Below are positions 35,646 to 48,200 of a stretch of 64,000 nucleotides of DNA, piece after piece. The notes under the pieces are model-generated. The model had not been told where the DNA came from. It saw only the letters and a list, made by a program, of their open reading frames with translations, and made no database searches. The stretch covers positions 2,046,001 to 2,110,000 of the forward strand of contig JAVLRN010000007.1 in assembly GCA_032821775.1 (NCBI GenBank), read 5' to 3'. The position numbers were made by a program, and so were the translations under genes. Position 1 is the stretch's first letter; the number at the start of each line of letters is the position of its first letter. The stretch is from Sanguinoderma infundibulare. Taxonomy: Eukaryota > Basidiomycota > Agaricomycetes > Polyporales > Polyporaceae.

Positions 35646-37982
35646 TCACAACTTCGGTTGCGGAGCCTTCAGTTGCTGCTCATAACGTTCTTGCAGAACC
35701 CGACGCAATACCTTGCCTGTCGGGTTCTTGGGGATCTGCAGAACACGCGGCATGATCAGATCGTATTGGTTCCGCGCCGCTCGAACAAATGCGTCCTCAC
35801 CTCGTCGACGACCTCGATGCCGCCCCTAAGCCACTTGTACTTGCTCAGGCTCTTTTGGACCCAGGAGTTCAAAGCCTGGATCACAGCGTTCTTTCCGCGC
35901 CGCTGACCCTCGTCACTCAACACGACCCAAGCGCGGGGCACCTTCTCGTCCGAAGTCCGTCCACCGGACACGCCAGCAACAGTCACATCCGAAACGAGCC
36001 TGTCGGGGTACGAAAGCAGCGCGTTCTCGATCTCCGTCGGGGACACCTGCGCGCCGGACACCTTGAGGATGTCCTTCGTGCGCTCGACGAAGCTGCAAAC
36101 CCCCGTACCCGATGTAAACATGAATGAGCGCACAGCCAGGCAAGATTGGAACAAAAGAAGTGGGTGAAAGGGAACTGACAAAAACTGCCCATCGTGGTCG
36201 ACGCGAAAGCGGTCCCCAGTGCGGAGCCAGCCGTCGACGAACGTGTCCTTTGTCGCCCGCTCGTTGCGCCAGTAGCCCTGCGCAATGTTGGCGCCCTTGA
36301 GCCACAGCTCTCCAGGCTCGTTCGGTCCCGCGAGCGCGCCGTCGTCCCTGACGATCCGCGCCTCCATCCCCGGGAGCAGGATGCCGGTGCTCCCGGGCTT
36401 GTTCGTGCCGAGCTTGTTGGGCATTCCGCGAGTCGCGGTGATCGTCTGGCTCATGAAAGAGATCAGAATTGTCGTCGGACGGCCTGGCAGATGGGTGGGT
36501 TCCTCACGCATTCCGACATACCGTATCCTATCCACGTCGTCAGTTATGCATGATTGAAGAACGAGCTTCCTCACCTTCTTGGACGGACTCGACGTTCTTG
36601 AGAAGACTCTGCCATGCCTTCGCCAGCTTCGGGGGCAAATGCGCAGCTCCGCTTCCAATGGTCACCACCGAGCTCAAGTCGACCTCCCGGATACGCCGGT
36701 GGTTGGCGAGCTGTAGCAAGGCGGGCGGTGTCATGGGCATTATAGAGATGCGAAACCTGGGCATACGTGATGAGTGACGAGTCTGGCTGCCAAATAAATG
36801 CAGAAGGTGGAGAAGGAATGCCGCTCACTTGGGAATAATATCAAGGATAGTATCTGGGTTCCACTTAGGGACAATGACTGTTGGGACTGCGCCCAGGACG
36901 GAGCGGATGCACCCGTAGTGTAGGCCATAACTGTGGTACATGGGCAGGAAAGCAAGCTGGACAGGCGGGTTGGTCTAGCAAAGGTCAACCAGTCAGCACA
37001 TTGCCGGCTAAAGCAGTAGCAGGCCGCGGATGATGGTCTGCCAGGGAATATGGCTGAAGCCGAATTCCAATAGACTAACGAGACGAGACGAGACGAAAAA
37101 GATTTTCGTCGTTCACCCAAGAGTACGCAGACCATCGTTCTGCGGCCTGTTAGGTTTTGGAGACCGACCTCGAAAAGAGCGTCAAGCTCTTCGGCGTCCG
37201 GCGTCGAAGCCGCGGCCTGCATGAGGCTAGCGATCACATTACGATGCGAAATCATGACAGCTAGGTTGCACATCAGCCTGACGCCAAATTCTGAGCACGA
37301 AGACAACTCGCCTTTAGGCAAACCACTTGTCCCACTTGAGAACACGAGATAGGCCAGGGCATCACCCGTGACTGGCCTGCATGGCAACTGAGCGACTCTC
37401 CGGTTCCGAACTTCATGGATCGCCGCGGCCAGGGACGTCCGGCCCTGGACGCGTCCTTCGATGAGGTATATCCGGTCGTCCGTGACCCCGAATTTGTGGG
37501 CGGTACCGAGCGCCTGGGGAAGGAGGCTCGGATGGATGAAGAGACGCGTCGCTCCGGACGTCCGGAAGAGGTGCTCGAGCTCGAACGCGGTCGCCCCGGA
37601 CGGGATCAGCGAGAAGGGTATCGCGGCCCGGAAGCACGCATGCACGAACGTGATGTATTCCTTGTATGCGTGTGGTTCATACGCGGTTTCTCTCGGAATA
37701 AATGATTCCAGTACTCACGAGGCAGTTTGGGCTCATGATGGCGATCATCTCCTCGTCCGGCACGAACCCCAGGCCACCGTCAGATTCCGGAGTGAAGAAG
37801 GCAGTCGCGGCGTCGTAGACCCTCTCCTTGAACGCATCCCGGTACCACCGTCTCGCGGAAAGGGGATCGATGAGGAGAAGCTTATCGTCCGGGTCCGTTA
37901 ATCCGGGAGAGCTGAATATTAAGGTGTGGACATTGGTATCCGGGAGAGGAGGAAGCGGGGGGTATAGCGACTTGTAGTGCAT
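35646..37982 (-). CDS. AMP-dependent acyl-CoA synthetase/ligase (4-coumarate-CoA-ligase-like)
   Basis: Activates a carboxylic acid as acyl-AMP and transfers it to CoA. Nine exons on the minus strand (37982-37719, 37660-37312, 37260-37169, 36974-36829, 36756-36575, 36527-36508, 36445-36180, 36092-35801, 35735-35646) give 566 residues. Motifs in order: P-loop 'YLVFSSGTSGLPKAVMISH' with Lys at 204; 'FLPMYHSYGLHYGC'; adenine motif E-G-Y-G-M-S-E-C; 'GWLRTGDRFRVDHDGQ'; 'ERTKDILKVSGAQVSPTEIE'; and catalytic Lys545 in N-P-T-G-K-V-L-R-R. Exon 6 is a 20-nt microexon that encodes most of E-G-Y-G-M-S-E-C. Intron 2 is a GC-AG intron (GCGAGT donor). Intron 3 (194 nt) carries an ACGAG microsatellite; it could hide a small exon, so residues 235-236 are the least certain join. 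The C-terminus P-K-L resembles a weak PTS1 peroxisomal signal. Substrate cannot be inferred. Confidence 0.9.
37078..37096. repeat. ACGAG pentanucleotide microsatellite, about 3.8 copies
   Basis: Lies inside the 194-nt intron 3 of the acyl-CoA-ligase-like gene and probably accounts for part of its excess length. Confidence 0.85.
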
Positions 37983-39080
37983 CTCCGAGATTGACAGTTG
38001 TCTAAGCTGACAGATGGAGTCGGCGGGTACCCGGAGACCACCAGAGGCGGGGCAGGGAAGCAACAGGCGGCGGGGAGATAGTCAAGTCGCAGTCAAGGTG
38101 AGATCAGCCGGGGAATTTGTATGCGCCCCTGTGCGGGGACGGCATGAAGGGTGTGTCCGGCTCTGGTGAGTGGTTCCGGCATACTGAGAGCCGGAGGAGG
38201 AGGATCAGATGCCCGCAGTGCTGAGAACGAGCGCGACGGCTGCACTAACATTCCCGCGTCGGGTGCCGCTGTTGCTGTCGTCCCTGGCGCGGTTGCCACC
38301 CTTCGGCCCGGCGATCCAAGTCGCCCTCGTGCTTGGCCGCCACTTCCGGCCCACCAGACAATGTCCACCAAGCAATCTTTGGTTTCCGGCCCTCGAGTGC
38401 GACGGGCATCTCGGGTTTACAACGCTGCAGCTGATGCCATGGGTCTTTGGACGCAGTACATGTATTACAACCTCGACGTCATGCTGCAAGTCCCTTCGAT
38501 CCCCGGCGGCCCCGCATTGACCCCAATGATCTCTTCTCGTATCACAGGCCAAATATTCTGATCCGCGTCTAGTCGAATTAGAGTCCGCTCCATGGGCCGT
38601 CATGGTCCATGCCAAGACAGCTTGGATCACCATTGCTCGTCGCACGTCGGCGACGCTATACTCGATCGCGACGCCAGGACGCTCCATTCGTACGGAGATC
38701 GTTCACTGGCCAGGTCACACCAGCAACTCGCCCGCCGCCCGCCCCTAGCCTGGCACACAAAACCCACGCCTAGCACTCCGGAGGCGCGCCCAGACCCCTC
38801 ACCGAAGCTGCTAGAAATCGAACCACAAGCTCGTCCCAGCCGCAACAAAGCCCGAGCACGCATGGAGTCCGCACGGTTCAGAACTCTTTCTCCGCCCAGG
38901 GTTCGCGCGCAGCCGAGACATACATAAACCAGCCAGCCCGCGTGCGCGCCCCACCCCCTGAGACTCTCTCCCCACTGTCAGTGCCTTTTGAGTCCCCGGC
39001 CGCGACGACCCCCTTGACGACCTTGACGACCGCACCCGCCCACGCCGCACGTTGGAATTTGGAACGCCTGACGTCGAACA
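37983..39080. other. Divergent intergenic region, acyl-CoA-ligase-like / peroxiredoxin
   Basis: Promoter region for both neighbours (1.1 kb). The ORFs present (up to 160 codons) lie on both strands and lack family or splice support. Confidence 0.5.
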
Positions 39081-39912
39081 ATGGTCCACGCCCTCGTCGG
39101 AAAGACCGCCCCTCCAATCTCTCTCCCCGGCGCCGACGGAGAGACGTTCGTCCTGACGCCTGGAGCCAAGGGCGTCCCGGTGGCGCTCTTCTTCTATCCC
39201 AAGACCGGTGCGCGACCTGCCCGCTCGCCGCGGCACATGTCGTCCCGATGCTGACGTTGCCCGCGTAGGATCGTATGGCTGCACAAAGGAAGCATGTCAG
39301 TTCCGCGATGCGCTCGCAGGTAAGCACGTCCCGCGGCTCTCCGCGAGGCACGCATCACATCGATCGTACGTCCCAAACGCGCAGAGAACGAGCTCTACAA
39401 GCGCACCAAGGTCGAAATCATCGGCATTAGCTCCGACCCCGTCGACAAGCAGAAGGCGTTCGTTGAGAAACAGAATCTCACCGTCAGTGCACCCGCCGCC
39501 TTCTCTTCGTCTCGACTCATATCGGAACATCTAGTACCCGCTCTTGAGTGACTCCAGCGGGGAGACACGCAAAGCGTACCACGTTGGAAAGGGGCTCCTG
39601 GGCCTTGCAGAGACTGCGCGGGTTACGTTCATTATCGATAGGAAGGGTACTGTTAGGTCAGTGGATCGCCTGCACCCTATCACCGTACGCTGCGTGGGCT
39701 CATATCAGATCTTCCTTCACCTTACGTGCAGAGAGGTCCTCGACGCGACCCTCAACTACTCCGCACACGTGAAGTTCGTGTCCAAATGGCTCGACAAGCT
39801 CGAGGCGGAGGAGAAGCAGGGCGCTGAACCATCCGCCGCCGCCACTGGAGCGTCCGCGGGGAACCCACCGGAAGGTGCTGCTGAGCCTGCCGCCAGCCCC
39901 GAGGCACCGTGA
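39081..39912 (+). CDS. Atypical 2-Cys peroxiredoxin, PrxQ/BCP (Dot5-like)
   Basis: Thiol peroxidase reducing hydrogen peroxide and alkyl hydroperoxides with thioredoxin. Exons 39081-39207, 39269-39319, 39385-39482, 39535-39656 and 39732-39912 give 192 residues. The active site 'GSYGCTKEACQFRDAL' has peroxidatic Cys47 and resolving Cys52 five residues apart, which defines the Q/BCP class. 'VALFFYPKTG', 'VEIIGISSDPVDKQKAFVEK' and 'YPLLSDSSGETRKAYHVGKG' complete the thioredoxin-like fold. The C-terminal 45 residues are an Ala/Pro/Glu-rich low-complexity tail absent from bacterial BCP. No presequence is visible; yeast Dot5 is nuclear but location here is not shown. Confidence 0.93.
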
Positions 39913-40360
39913 GTTTGGTCGAGCAGCGCATGGTTTGGGGAGCGAGACGTGGCTTGCAACTCTTCACACTAGCCAGCATCCCAAGCAAACGCACGCCTAC
40001 GCCCGTATGCTTCGTGCTTTGATCGTCCCATGTCCCGGTCCTTCCCTACCTACCTACTTTACATCCGCGTAATTCGGTAATGAGAGGTTCGAATGCTGAC
40101 TGACCTTGCTGTTCGTCCGCGGCCTCGTGTAGCGTTTTGCGAGCTTCGAGTGAGTTGCCTCCGTGACAGTCGGAGACAAGAGGACATGGAGTTTGCGCCG
40201 CGGTTGCAATCATTCGAGGCGGCAACGCAACTGCCTCGGAGAGAACCATTATAGGGTGGGATTATACGTGCGGACGCAGCGAAGCTGTACGGTACAAAAG
40301 GAAACCCCGACGGTCGGAGGGGGTTCCTGGCAGCGCGTTACTTGTTCATGGCTGCACCCA
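39913..40360. other. Convergent intergenic region, peroxiredoxin / TIM9
   Basis: 3' flanks of both genes. No other feature seen. Confidence 0.5.
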
Positions 40361-40879
40361 TCATTTCTGCGGAACGGCGGGAGGAAGGAAAACGTCAAGC
40401 TCGGCCAGGCACTCGTCAAATTGTTCGAACGGACACCCACCAGCGTTCTGTTCCGCGAACCGTGCACCTACTCGCTCCGAGTGCTTGAGGAACTTGTCTG
40501 TACAGTTCAGGACACATTGCTCCTGAAGGGAGATAGAAGCGTGCGGTCCACCGTCAACGTCGCATCCCAAATACACCCAGCGAGAGGACCGGAACTGTGA
40601 TTCGAGGGCAAGGGGACAGGAAGGCCGGCGGTGATAGGGAATGGGATAGAAGGGCGACGTACCTCTTTTGATGACAGGGCCTTGCTGGTGAAGTCGTTGC
40701 AGCACGAGTTGAAGCAGCGGTCGACGAGGTTCGAGTACATGCGCATGAAATCTTGCATCTGAGGTTCCGTCAATCCAATGTGGTGGCACGCGGCGCAAAG
40801 ACGCCTCACGCACCTGCTTCCGCTCAATGACCCGAGTCATGTGTGCCTGCTCGGCTGAGCTCATTCCAGAGAAGTCCAT
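40361..40879 (-). CDS. TIM9: Mitochondrial intermembrane-space chaperone Tim9
   Basis: Forms the Tim9-Tim10 hexamer that carries hydrophobic precursors across the intermembrane space to TIM22. Exons 40879-40814, 40758-40663 and 40522-40361 join in phase 0 and give 107 residues. The twin CX3C motif is exact: Cys37-x3-Cys41 and Cys57-x3-Cys61, in '[19 protein letters not shown]' and '[20 protein letters not shown]'. The N-terminal '[15 protein letters not shown]' and following 'NDFTSKAL' are Tim9-specific (not Tim10 or Tim8/13). The tail after 'RFAEQNA' is about 25 residues longer than usual and contains two extra Cys (G-G-C-P and D-E-C-L). It uses the Mia40 import route, with no presequence. 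Confidence 0.96.
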   Translation of the reverse strand: MDFSGMSSAEQAHMTRVIERKQVREASLRRVPPHWIDGTSDARFHAHVLEPRRPLLQLVLQRLHQQGPVIKRGTSPFYPIPYHRRPSCPLALESQFRSSRWVYLGCDVDGGPHASISLQEQCVLNCTDKFLKHSERVGARFAEQNAGGCPFEQFDECLAELDVFLPPAVPQK

Positions 40880-42925
40880 GGCGAATGTGCAGAAGGGGGT
40901 AAGGAGGAGCAGGAGGAAGGGCTGGATGAAGCAAATGACAACGCGCTGGCCTCGTCGCGGGTCTGGTCTTGGGCGTCTGCTGCAGTTGAGTGGAGGCGCG
41001 CGTCTCGCGTGGCGCTCGCGTGGGCGTTACACGGTCACGTTGGCCGCAAGCTATTGGTCAGTGGACGCGGCGATGTTTGACGCGAACCTTGGGCGTATCT
41101 CCCGTCTAAAAGCCTTATTTGAACGATAGATAGACCACAGTGCAGAATTCGCGAGCGTGCGTCATCCTTAGTTCATCCGTTGACTAACCTGCATCTCTAG
41201 GGGCAGTGACACGAAAACAGCTCTCAATTCAAACAGCACCCGGGCCCCCGAGCTCTCCGTCTTCTCAGGATAAGGTGCGTGTTCTCGTCAACCCGTGCGC
41301 TTTGGCTGGCGCTTGTCAGGACAGTGAGTACCAGCGCAGAGGGATGGCATCCTACGGAATCTCACGGAAAACGTGGATCCAGTGGCACTTGAGGAATCTC
41401 AACCATGCTCTGACACGATGTCATGTCAGGTGCAAGCTCCATGGTGAAGTACCCACTAGAGTTAGTGTTGTACAGTCCCGCGAGACCGCCACCCGTAGGC
41501 CTGTGGAGGTTCCGATACACTCTGCCGCAAACCCTCCGACTACGGCAGATCGTCGTGACGTGCCTGCGCCTCGTGCATGGACGGCACCTAATTTTTATAG
41601 GATTGACTTTCAGGCACGACGAGTATGATGAGCATACGTACTTGAGCTTGTCTTCTTTGTACGATGCGCTGAAAAGAGGGGTCCATTACTCAACAACTAA
41701 GGTTTGGGGCACGCTCCAGCCAATGACCTTCTGCCGTGGTTTGTCAGTTGTGCTTGTTAGAACGCCCGGAGGAATCCCGAAATTTCTACGAACGTTTGAC
41801 GAGCACGCGTCAGTAGGGGACAGAGCGTGGTACACTGAAGGCGCACTTACACCTGCTTATACATCATGTCTGTACCCTCCCGTCCATGTGGAAGCTTACA
41901 CGTATTACGGAAAGAAAGTTGCATGTCGGAGTCCTCATTTTGCGACTTAATGACTCTTTCTTGGACCCAACAGATCCCCGCCCATGGAGGTGACACTCTC
42001 GTCCCACCACCGGTATTAGTATCCATATTTACCGGCGCGGTTCTAATACCAGTCACCTGGGGATACAAGCACTCTTGGCAATGAACCAATAGCCATGCCG
42101 CCTCATAGCATGTCTGGCGTTCAGGACTGCGGCGGATTGTCTCTGCGTGGCAGCGGTGGGGTTTAGTCGACTCGGTGACGTTCACGCTGATGAGCTTTGT
42201 CAGAGCGCAGACGAGCGGTCAGATGTCACGGCTTGCAGTGGAGATAGCGACGACGGAAGGGGGAAAGGGGACTGCACGTTGCAACGACTACATGCGCTCA
42301 ATGGATGTCAACCGACGGCGCGAGCGTTGCGGCCAGACGCACCGTGTGTTGCGAGCGGCGAACAGCCCCCATGTTCATCCCACGTCAGGAAGCTGTTCAC
42401 GTTTCCCGTGGGATATCCGAGTGGATGTTGGGTGTATTTGGTTAGTCGTATATGGAGTGTAGACTGGAAGGACGTCGAGAGTGGGTCAAGGTTGATGTTG
42501 AGTAGATGTCTACCCGGATGGGTTCACCGCCTTTGCGCCGCGAGGTTAATTCCGTGACGCCCAGAGGCCCGATCTCGGATCGGCGATCGGAAAAGGGGAT
42601 GCGACTGCCGTGTCAGGCGTCTGCACCGTGCACTGACTCAATTCCGGCCTCGTCGTCCAACGTTCTCATCTCCTCGTCCTTTGCTCCATTCGGCCTCTGC
42701 CCTTGGTCTGGTGCTGTGCATCACATCCGAATCCGTGGAAGCGACCAACCAGTATGTATAAAACATCCTGCATCCAACACAGGACTAAAGCAGCGTCCTC
42801 GCAACTCCCATCTTTTGCACGTTCGCACACCTCGGGTCGCCCACGTTCAACTACATATTCTCCCGACCCGACGTCGTTCTTCCACCACTCATCCTCGACC
42901 CACCTCGTACCCAGTGTCGGCCGAT
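40880..42925. other. Divergent intergenic region, TIM9 / DAHP synthase
   Basis: A 2.0-kb stretch without a convincing protein gene. Splice-like signals appear at 41181-41200 (branch-like ctaac then ctctag) and at 41275 (gtgcgt) and 41321 (gtgagt), but no ATG-led frame uses them, so a non-coding or leader exon is possible. A TGACTCA at 42634 lies in the DAHP synthase promoter. No transposon or repeat seen. Confidence 0.45.
42634..42640 (+). promoter_or_regulatory. TGACTCA, candidate Gcn4/CPC1 site in DAHP synthase promoter
   Basis: The exact bZIP core for fungal amino-acid starvation control lies 286 bp before the ATG of an aromatic amino-acid gene. One such 7-mer is common by chance (several expected per 64 kb); position and the two further copies in the gene raise its weight. 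Confidence 0.45.
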
Positions 42926-44786
<1,861 letters not shown>

Positions 44787-45285
44787 ACACCGTCTGTTTT
44801 GACCGCCGTATAGACGACTTGTACTAACATGCTTTTTGCACCTTTGTTTGCCTTGCACGAGTAGCTTGTATAGATTGGTGACCGGCCAGGTTGAACTTAA
44901 TTTAACTTGCCTCTGTTGTACACTCGTATATGATTCCCCTTCGTCTACGCAGTCGTCTGGCGTCGTGACTACTTTCTGACAATTCATGGTCTTCGAAACT
45001 ATCGGCGTGTAAGCAGAAGCATTGTGGCGGCATGAATCTAGAACGTCCATCAAAAGACGTCTGCCGGAAATGGTCGCACGCCGGAAAGTCGGCGTCTAAA
45101 TGGACCTTGGCGAACTCAGTGCGAAGACGGTTCCTGCACCGGTACGCTCACCTGCAGGTCTGGCTGAACCCGCGTTCGGACGCTCTGACGACCTGCTCTC
45201 ACGTCTCTCTGGTGCTGCGCGACGATTCAAGTGCGTACGGAGATCGAACGACGGGCGAAGGTCCTGACCGATGGGTTCCGACGGA
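44787..45285. other. Intergenic region, DAHP synthase / TAO3
   Basis: About 0.5 kb for the DAHP synthase 3' end and the TAO3 promoter/leader. An ATG-led frame at 45101 (MDLGELSAKTV...) is open but does not connect to the TAO3 exons in phase. Confidence 0.5.
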
Positions 45286-48200
45286 ATGCAGATCACAATC
45301 CCAGGTGCGTCAAACTCATATACATTCGTAATTTCTGGTGGTGACCACAGCACCACGCTCGCTCAGACTTCACCGACGATGACGATACGTTCCAGTCGAC
45401 GCCGCTCTTCGGTGGGCGCAGCCTATGGGGCAGTTCAAATTCCGGGCTAGAGTCTCCGACCATCCTCACGCCTCAGGCGGAAAGGTCTGGCTCGTACTTT
45501 CATTCGCGCGGGGACTCGGTCACGTCCCAAGACTCTGCGCAGTCGTATACGACAAAGAAGGTCAAGGCTCCGTTCACGCATTCGACCCAGTCTTCCGTCG
45601 CGACTACCAGTGGCTCGCCGTTCACGAAGAAGGCGTCGTTCGCCTCGCTCCGGAACGCATTCAAGAGCGCAAAGGCCTCCGAGCCGCCCCCTCTGCCCCC
45701 TCTGGACTACCAGGTATACCCCGCGCTGAAGAACCCATTCAACCGGTCGACTTCCTCTCTCGCGCATAACCCTTCTTTGCCACAGCGGTCGCAAACCATG
45801 GGCGCAAGCCCACCGCAGTTTGCCCGCCCGGTTACACCTGCAGGCGGGGACGGGAGGGCGCGAACGCCGAGGATGAAGGATCACCAGTACGCGCGGTCCC
45901 AGCATTCCCATTCCGGGTCGATATTCCATACCTCGGACGGGGGGAGCGACGTCGGCCTCTCCTACTCCTTCTCTTCTTCCCCGCCGCCGGTGCCGCCCAT
46001 GCCAAACGCGTTCGGGAGCCACACGGATGACGGGAGCACGTACTCGGAGCTCGACGACAAGATCAATCTCGACCCACGGACACCCTCGGATTACGCCCTT
46101 CATGCTATTTTTATTCGTTTTGCTGCTTCTGCGGAAACCCACATTGACGAATTTCTACGCTTTCCGGTGGTCCGTGCTTGCAATTTCTGGACGCATGCGT
46201 CGTACTGATAGTCTCGGCGCAGGATCGTGACGTCCACCTGGAAGACAATATGGCTCCCGGTGTGGACGAGAAGTTCGATGACATCCTGTCGTCGCTGGGG
46301 AAGGTGGCGCAACGACATGCGAAGCCCGTCGTGGACTCTATCATGCGCTGGCGGAGGAGCCAAAACGAGGGCGTCGGGCCAGACCTGATCCGCCACCACC
46401 ACTCGCAGTCGTCTTCCGCGGCCCGTGCCATTCGTATGCCGGACGTGGCCCACACGCTGGACGAACGAAAGTATCTGGCGTCCGTGTACATCATGTGCCG
46501 CGCGCTCATCGCGGTGACGCGGTCGATTGCCAAGGACGGCCTGCCCGAACAGGTCGGGCACAGATTGGAGGAGCTAACGTTCGAACAATTCAAGAGGAAC
46601 GACCTCATGAAGCTCGCTTCGCAGTCATTGAACTATCGGCGGATTGTTGAGCTGCATGCGACGCTCCTGGGCCAACTCTCGGACATTCGGTGAGCTTCTG
46701 TCGCGCATCTGATGTTTTCGATTGATCGCTTACGAGATTGTGTAGCTTCGAGAGTGTTACCGATCGCTTCTTGACCGAGCTCGCCCCCGTTGCAGCGGGT
46801 CAGGTCGTCAAGGATGCGGACATGAAATACGAGAACCTGGTTAAAGGTTTAAGGCATATCAACATCAAGGTCAGGAGACGATATCTGCTTGGTGCGAACT
46901 GTGCAACTGAATTGTCACAGGTTTGGCCGCCTGAGCGCTTCGAAGAGGGCGCTGAGTTCCTGGCCTCGCTCTCCAAGTCCTTTGAGAATGCCCACGGAAA
47001 CCGTCTGAAGACGATATTCGCTGAGACGCTCGTTCAAATTTTGCATCCAATTGGCAAGGTAGGACGGTCATTATGAGTCTTTTGTCGCTTGGTGAACATG
47101 ATGTATAGACGGCGCAAGCGGAAGTTAACCATCCAGACTGGGCGAAGGCCATGGAAGTGATTTACCCGAAAGCCAGGGACATGATGTCAAAACCCCGATA
47201 TTGGCCTGTTGCGTATCCTCTGGCTGTCACTGCCCTTTGCGTCGCACCGCACGAGTTCTTCCTCCGCAATTGGTTTGCTTGTTTCGAAGCTGGTCTTGGC
47301 AAGCTCAAGGTAAGCCGAATAGATTTGCTAAGTAAAACGATATCTCACACCAATGTCACAGGAGAAGATCCATCGAGTGCCCGTCTTGAATGGCATGCTG
47401 CGGCTGCTATGGACGTATCTGTACCGCTGTCACGAGCCTCTGTCGACATCCTCCGCCAAACTCGACAACATATTCAAACTCATCTTTCCCTCGAACCGAC
47501 TCGCGGTTACCCCACTTGAGGAACACCTCCAGCCATTCGTTTATATCGTTCATTTCGTCCTCTCGCGTCATTTCGACGTCGGCAGCGAGCTTTGCCTCGA
47601 CCTTCTACAGGAGCGGACGATGAATTCGCAACCAGTTCAAGTGGCGCAAACCTTCGCTCCAGAAAGGATCACCATCGCGACCCACGCCATTTTGCTCTCA
47701 TTGAATCTCATCGAACGCGAAGAGCCCCTCCCTGCCTGGCCTTCGAGCGCCGATTTTTCTGCCATCCCTTCTTGGGAAGACTATCCCTCGTCTTCGACAC
47801 CTCTCCCTGCCTCGATAACATCGAAAGCCAGCTGGTCAGATTTCTTGGATCGGGCTACCTCCTGCTTGAACCTCATGGCTCTCGCTTGCTGTCAAGTCGT
47901 CGGAAGGTGGTCGATCCTCGACGAGCAGTGGGCAACATCTCGCCTCGGTCCTACCTTCGAGGAGGCCCACAACCATGTCATACGGAATCATCCCGAGGGT
48001 TCGATCGCGTACCCGGACCAATACTCCTCCTATATCCACATGCTGCAGGTCATCTTCCAGTCCTGGCCGCGATGCCTTAACCCTTCCCTCGCCCTGGAAG
48101 AGGCATTCGACATCCTCCTCCGCGCTGTCCTTCACATAGAACCCGGGATTGGTGAGGCAGCGACACTCGCTTTGCAGCGCTTCATGGCAGTGCCCGCCCA

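Noticed and set aside
41206..41950. Possible spliced gene between TIM9 and DAHP synthase
   Set aside because: Splice-like signals exist at 41181-41200, 41275 and 41321, but no ATG-led frame joins them; left as a possible non-coding transcript.
45101..45304. Longer N-terminus for TAO3 starting MDLGELSAKTV
   Set aside because: Its frame ends in phase 2 at the only donor, and no acceptor connects it to the conserved D-D-D-D-T-F-Q-S-T-P-L-F frame.
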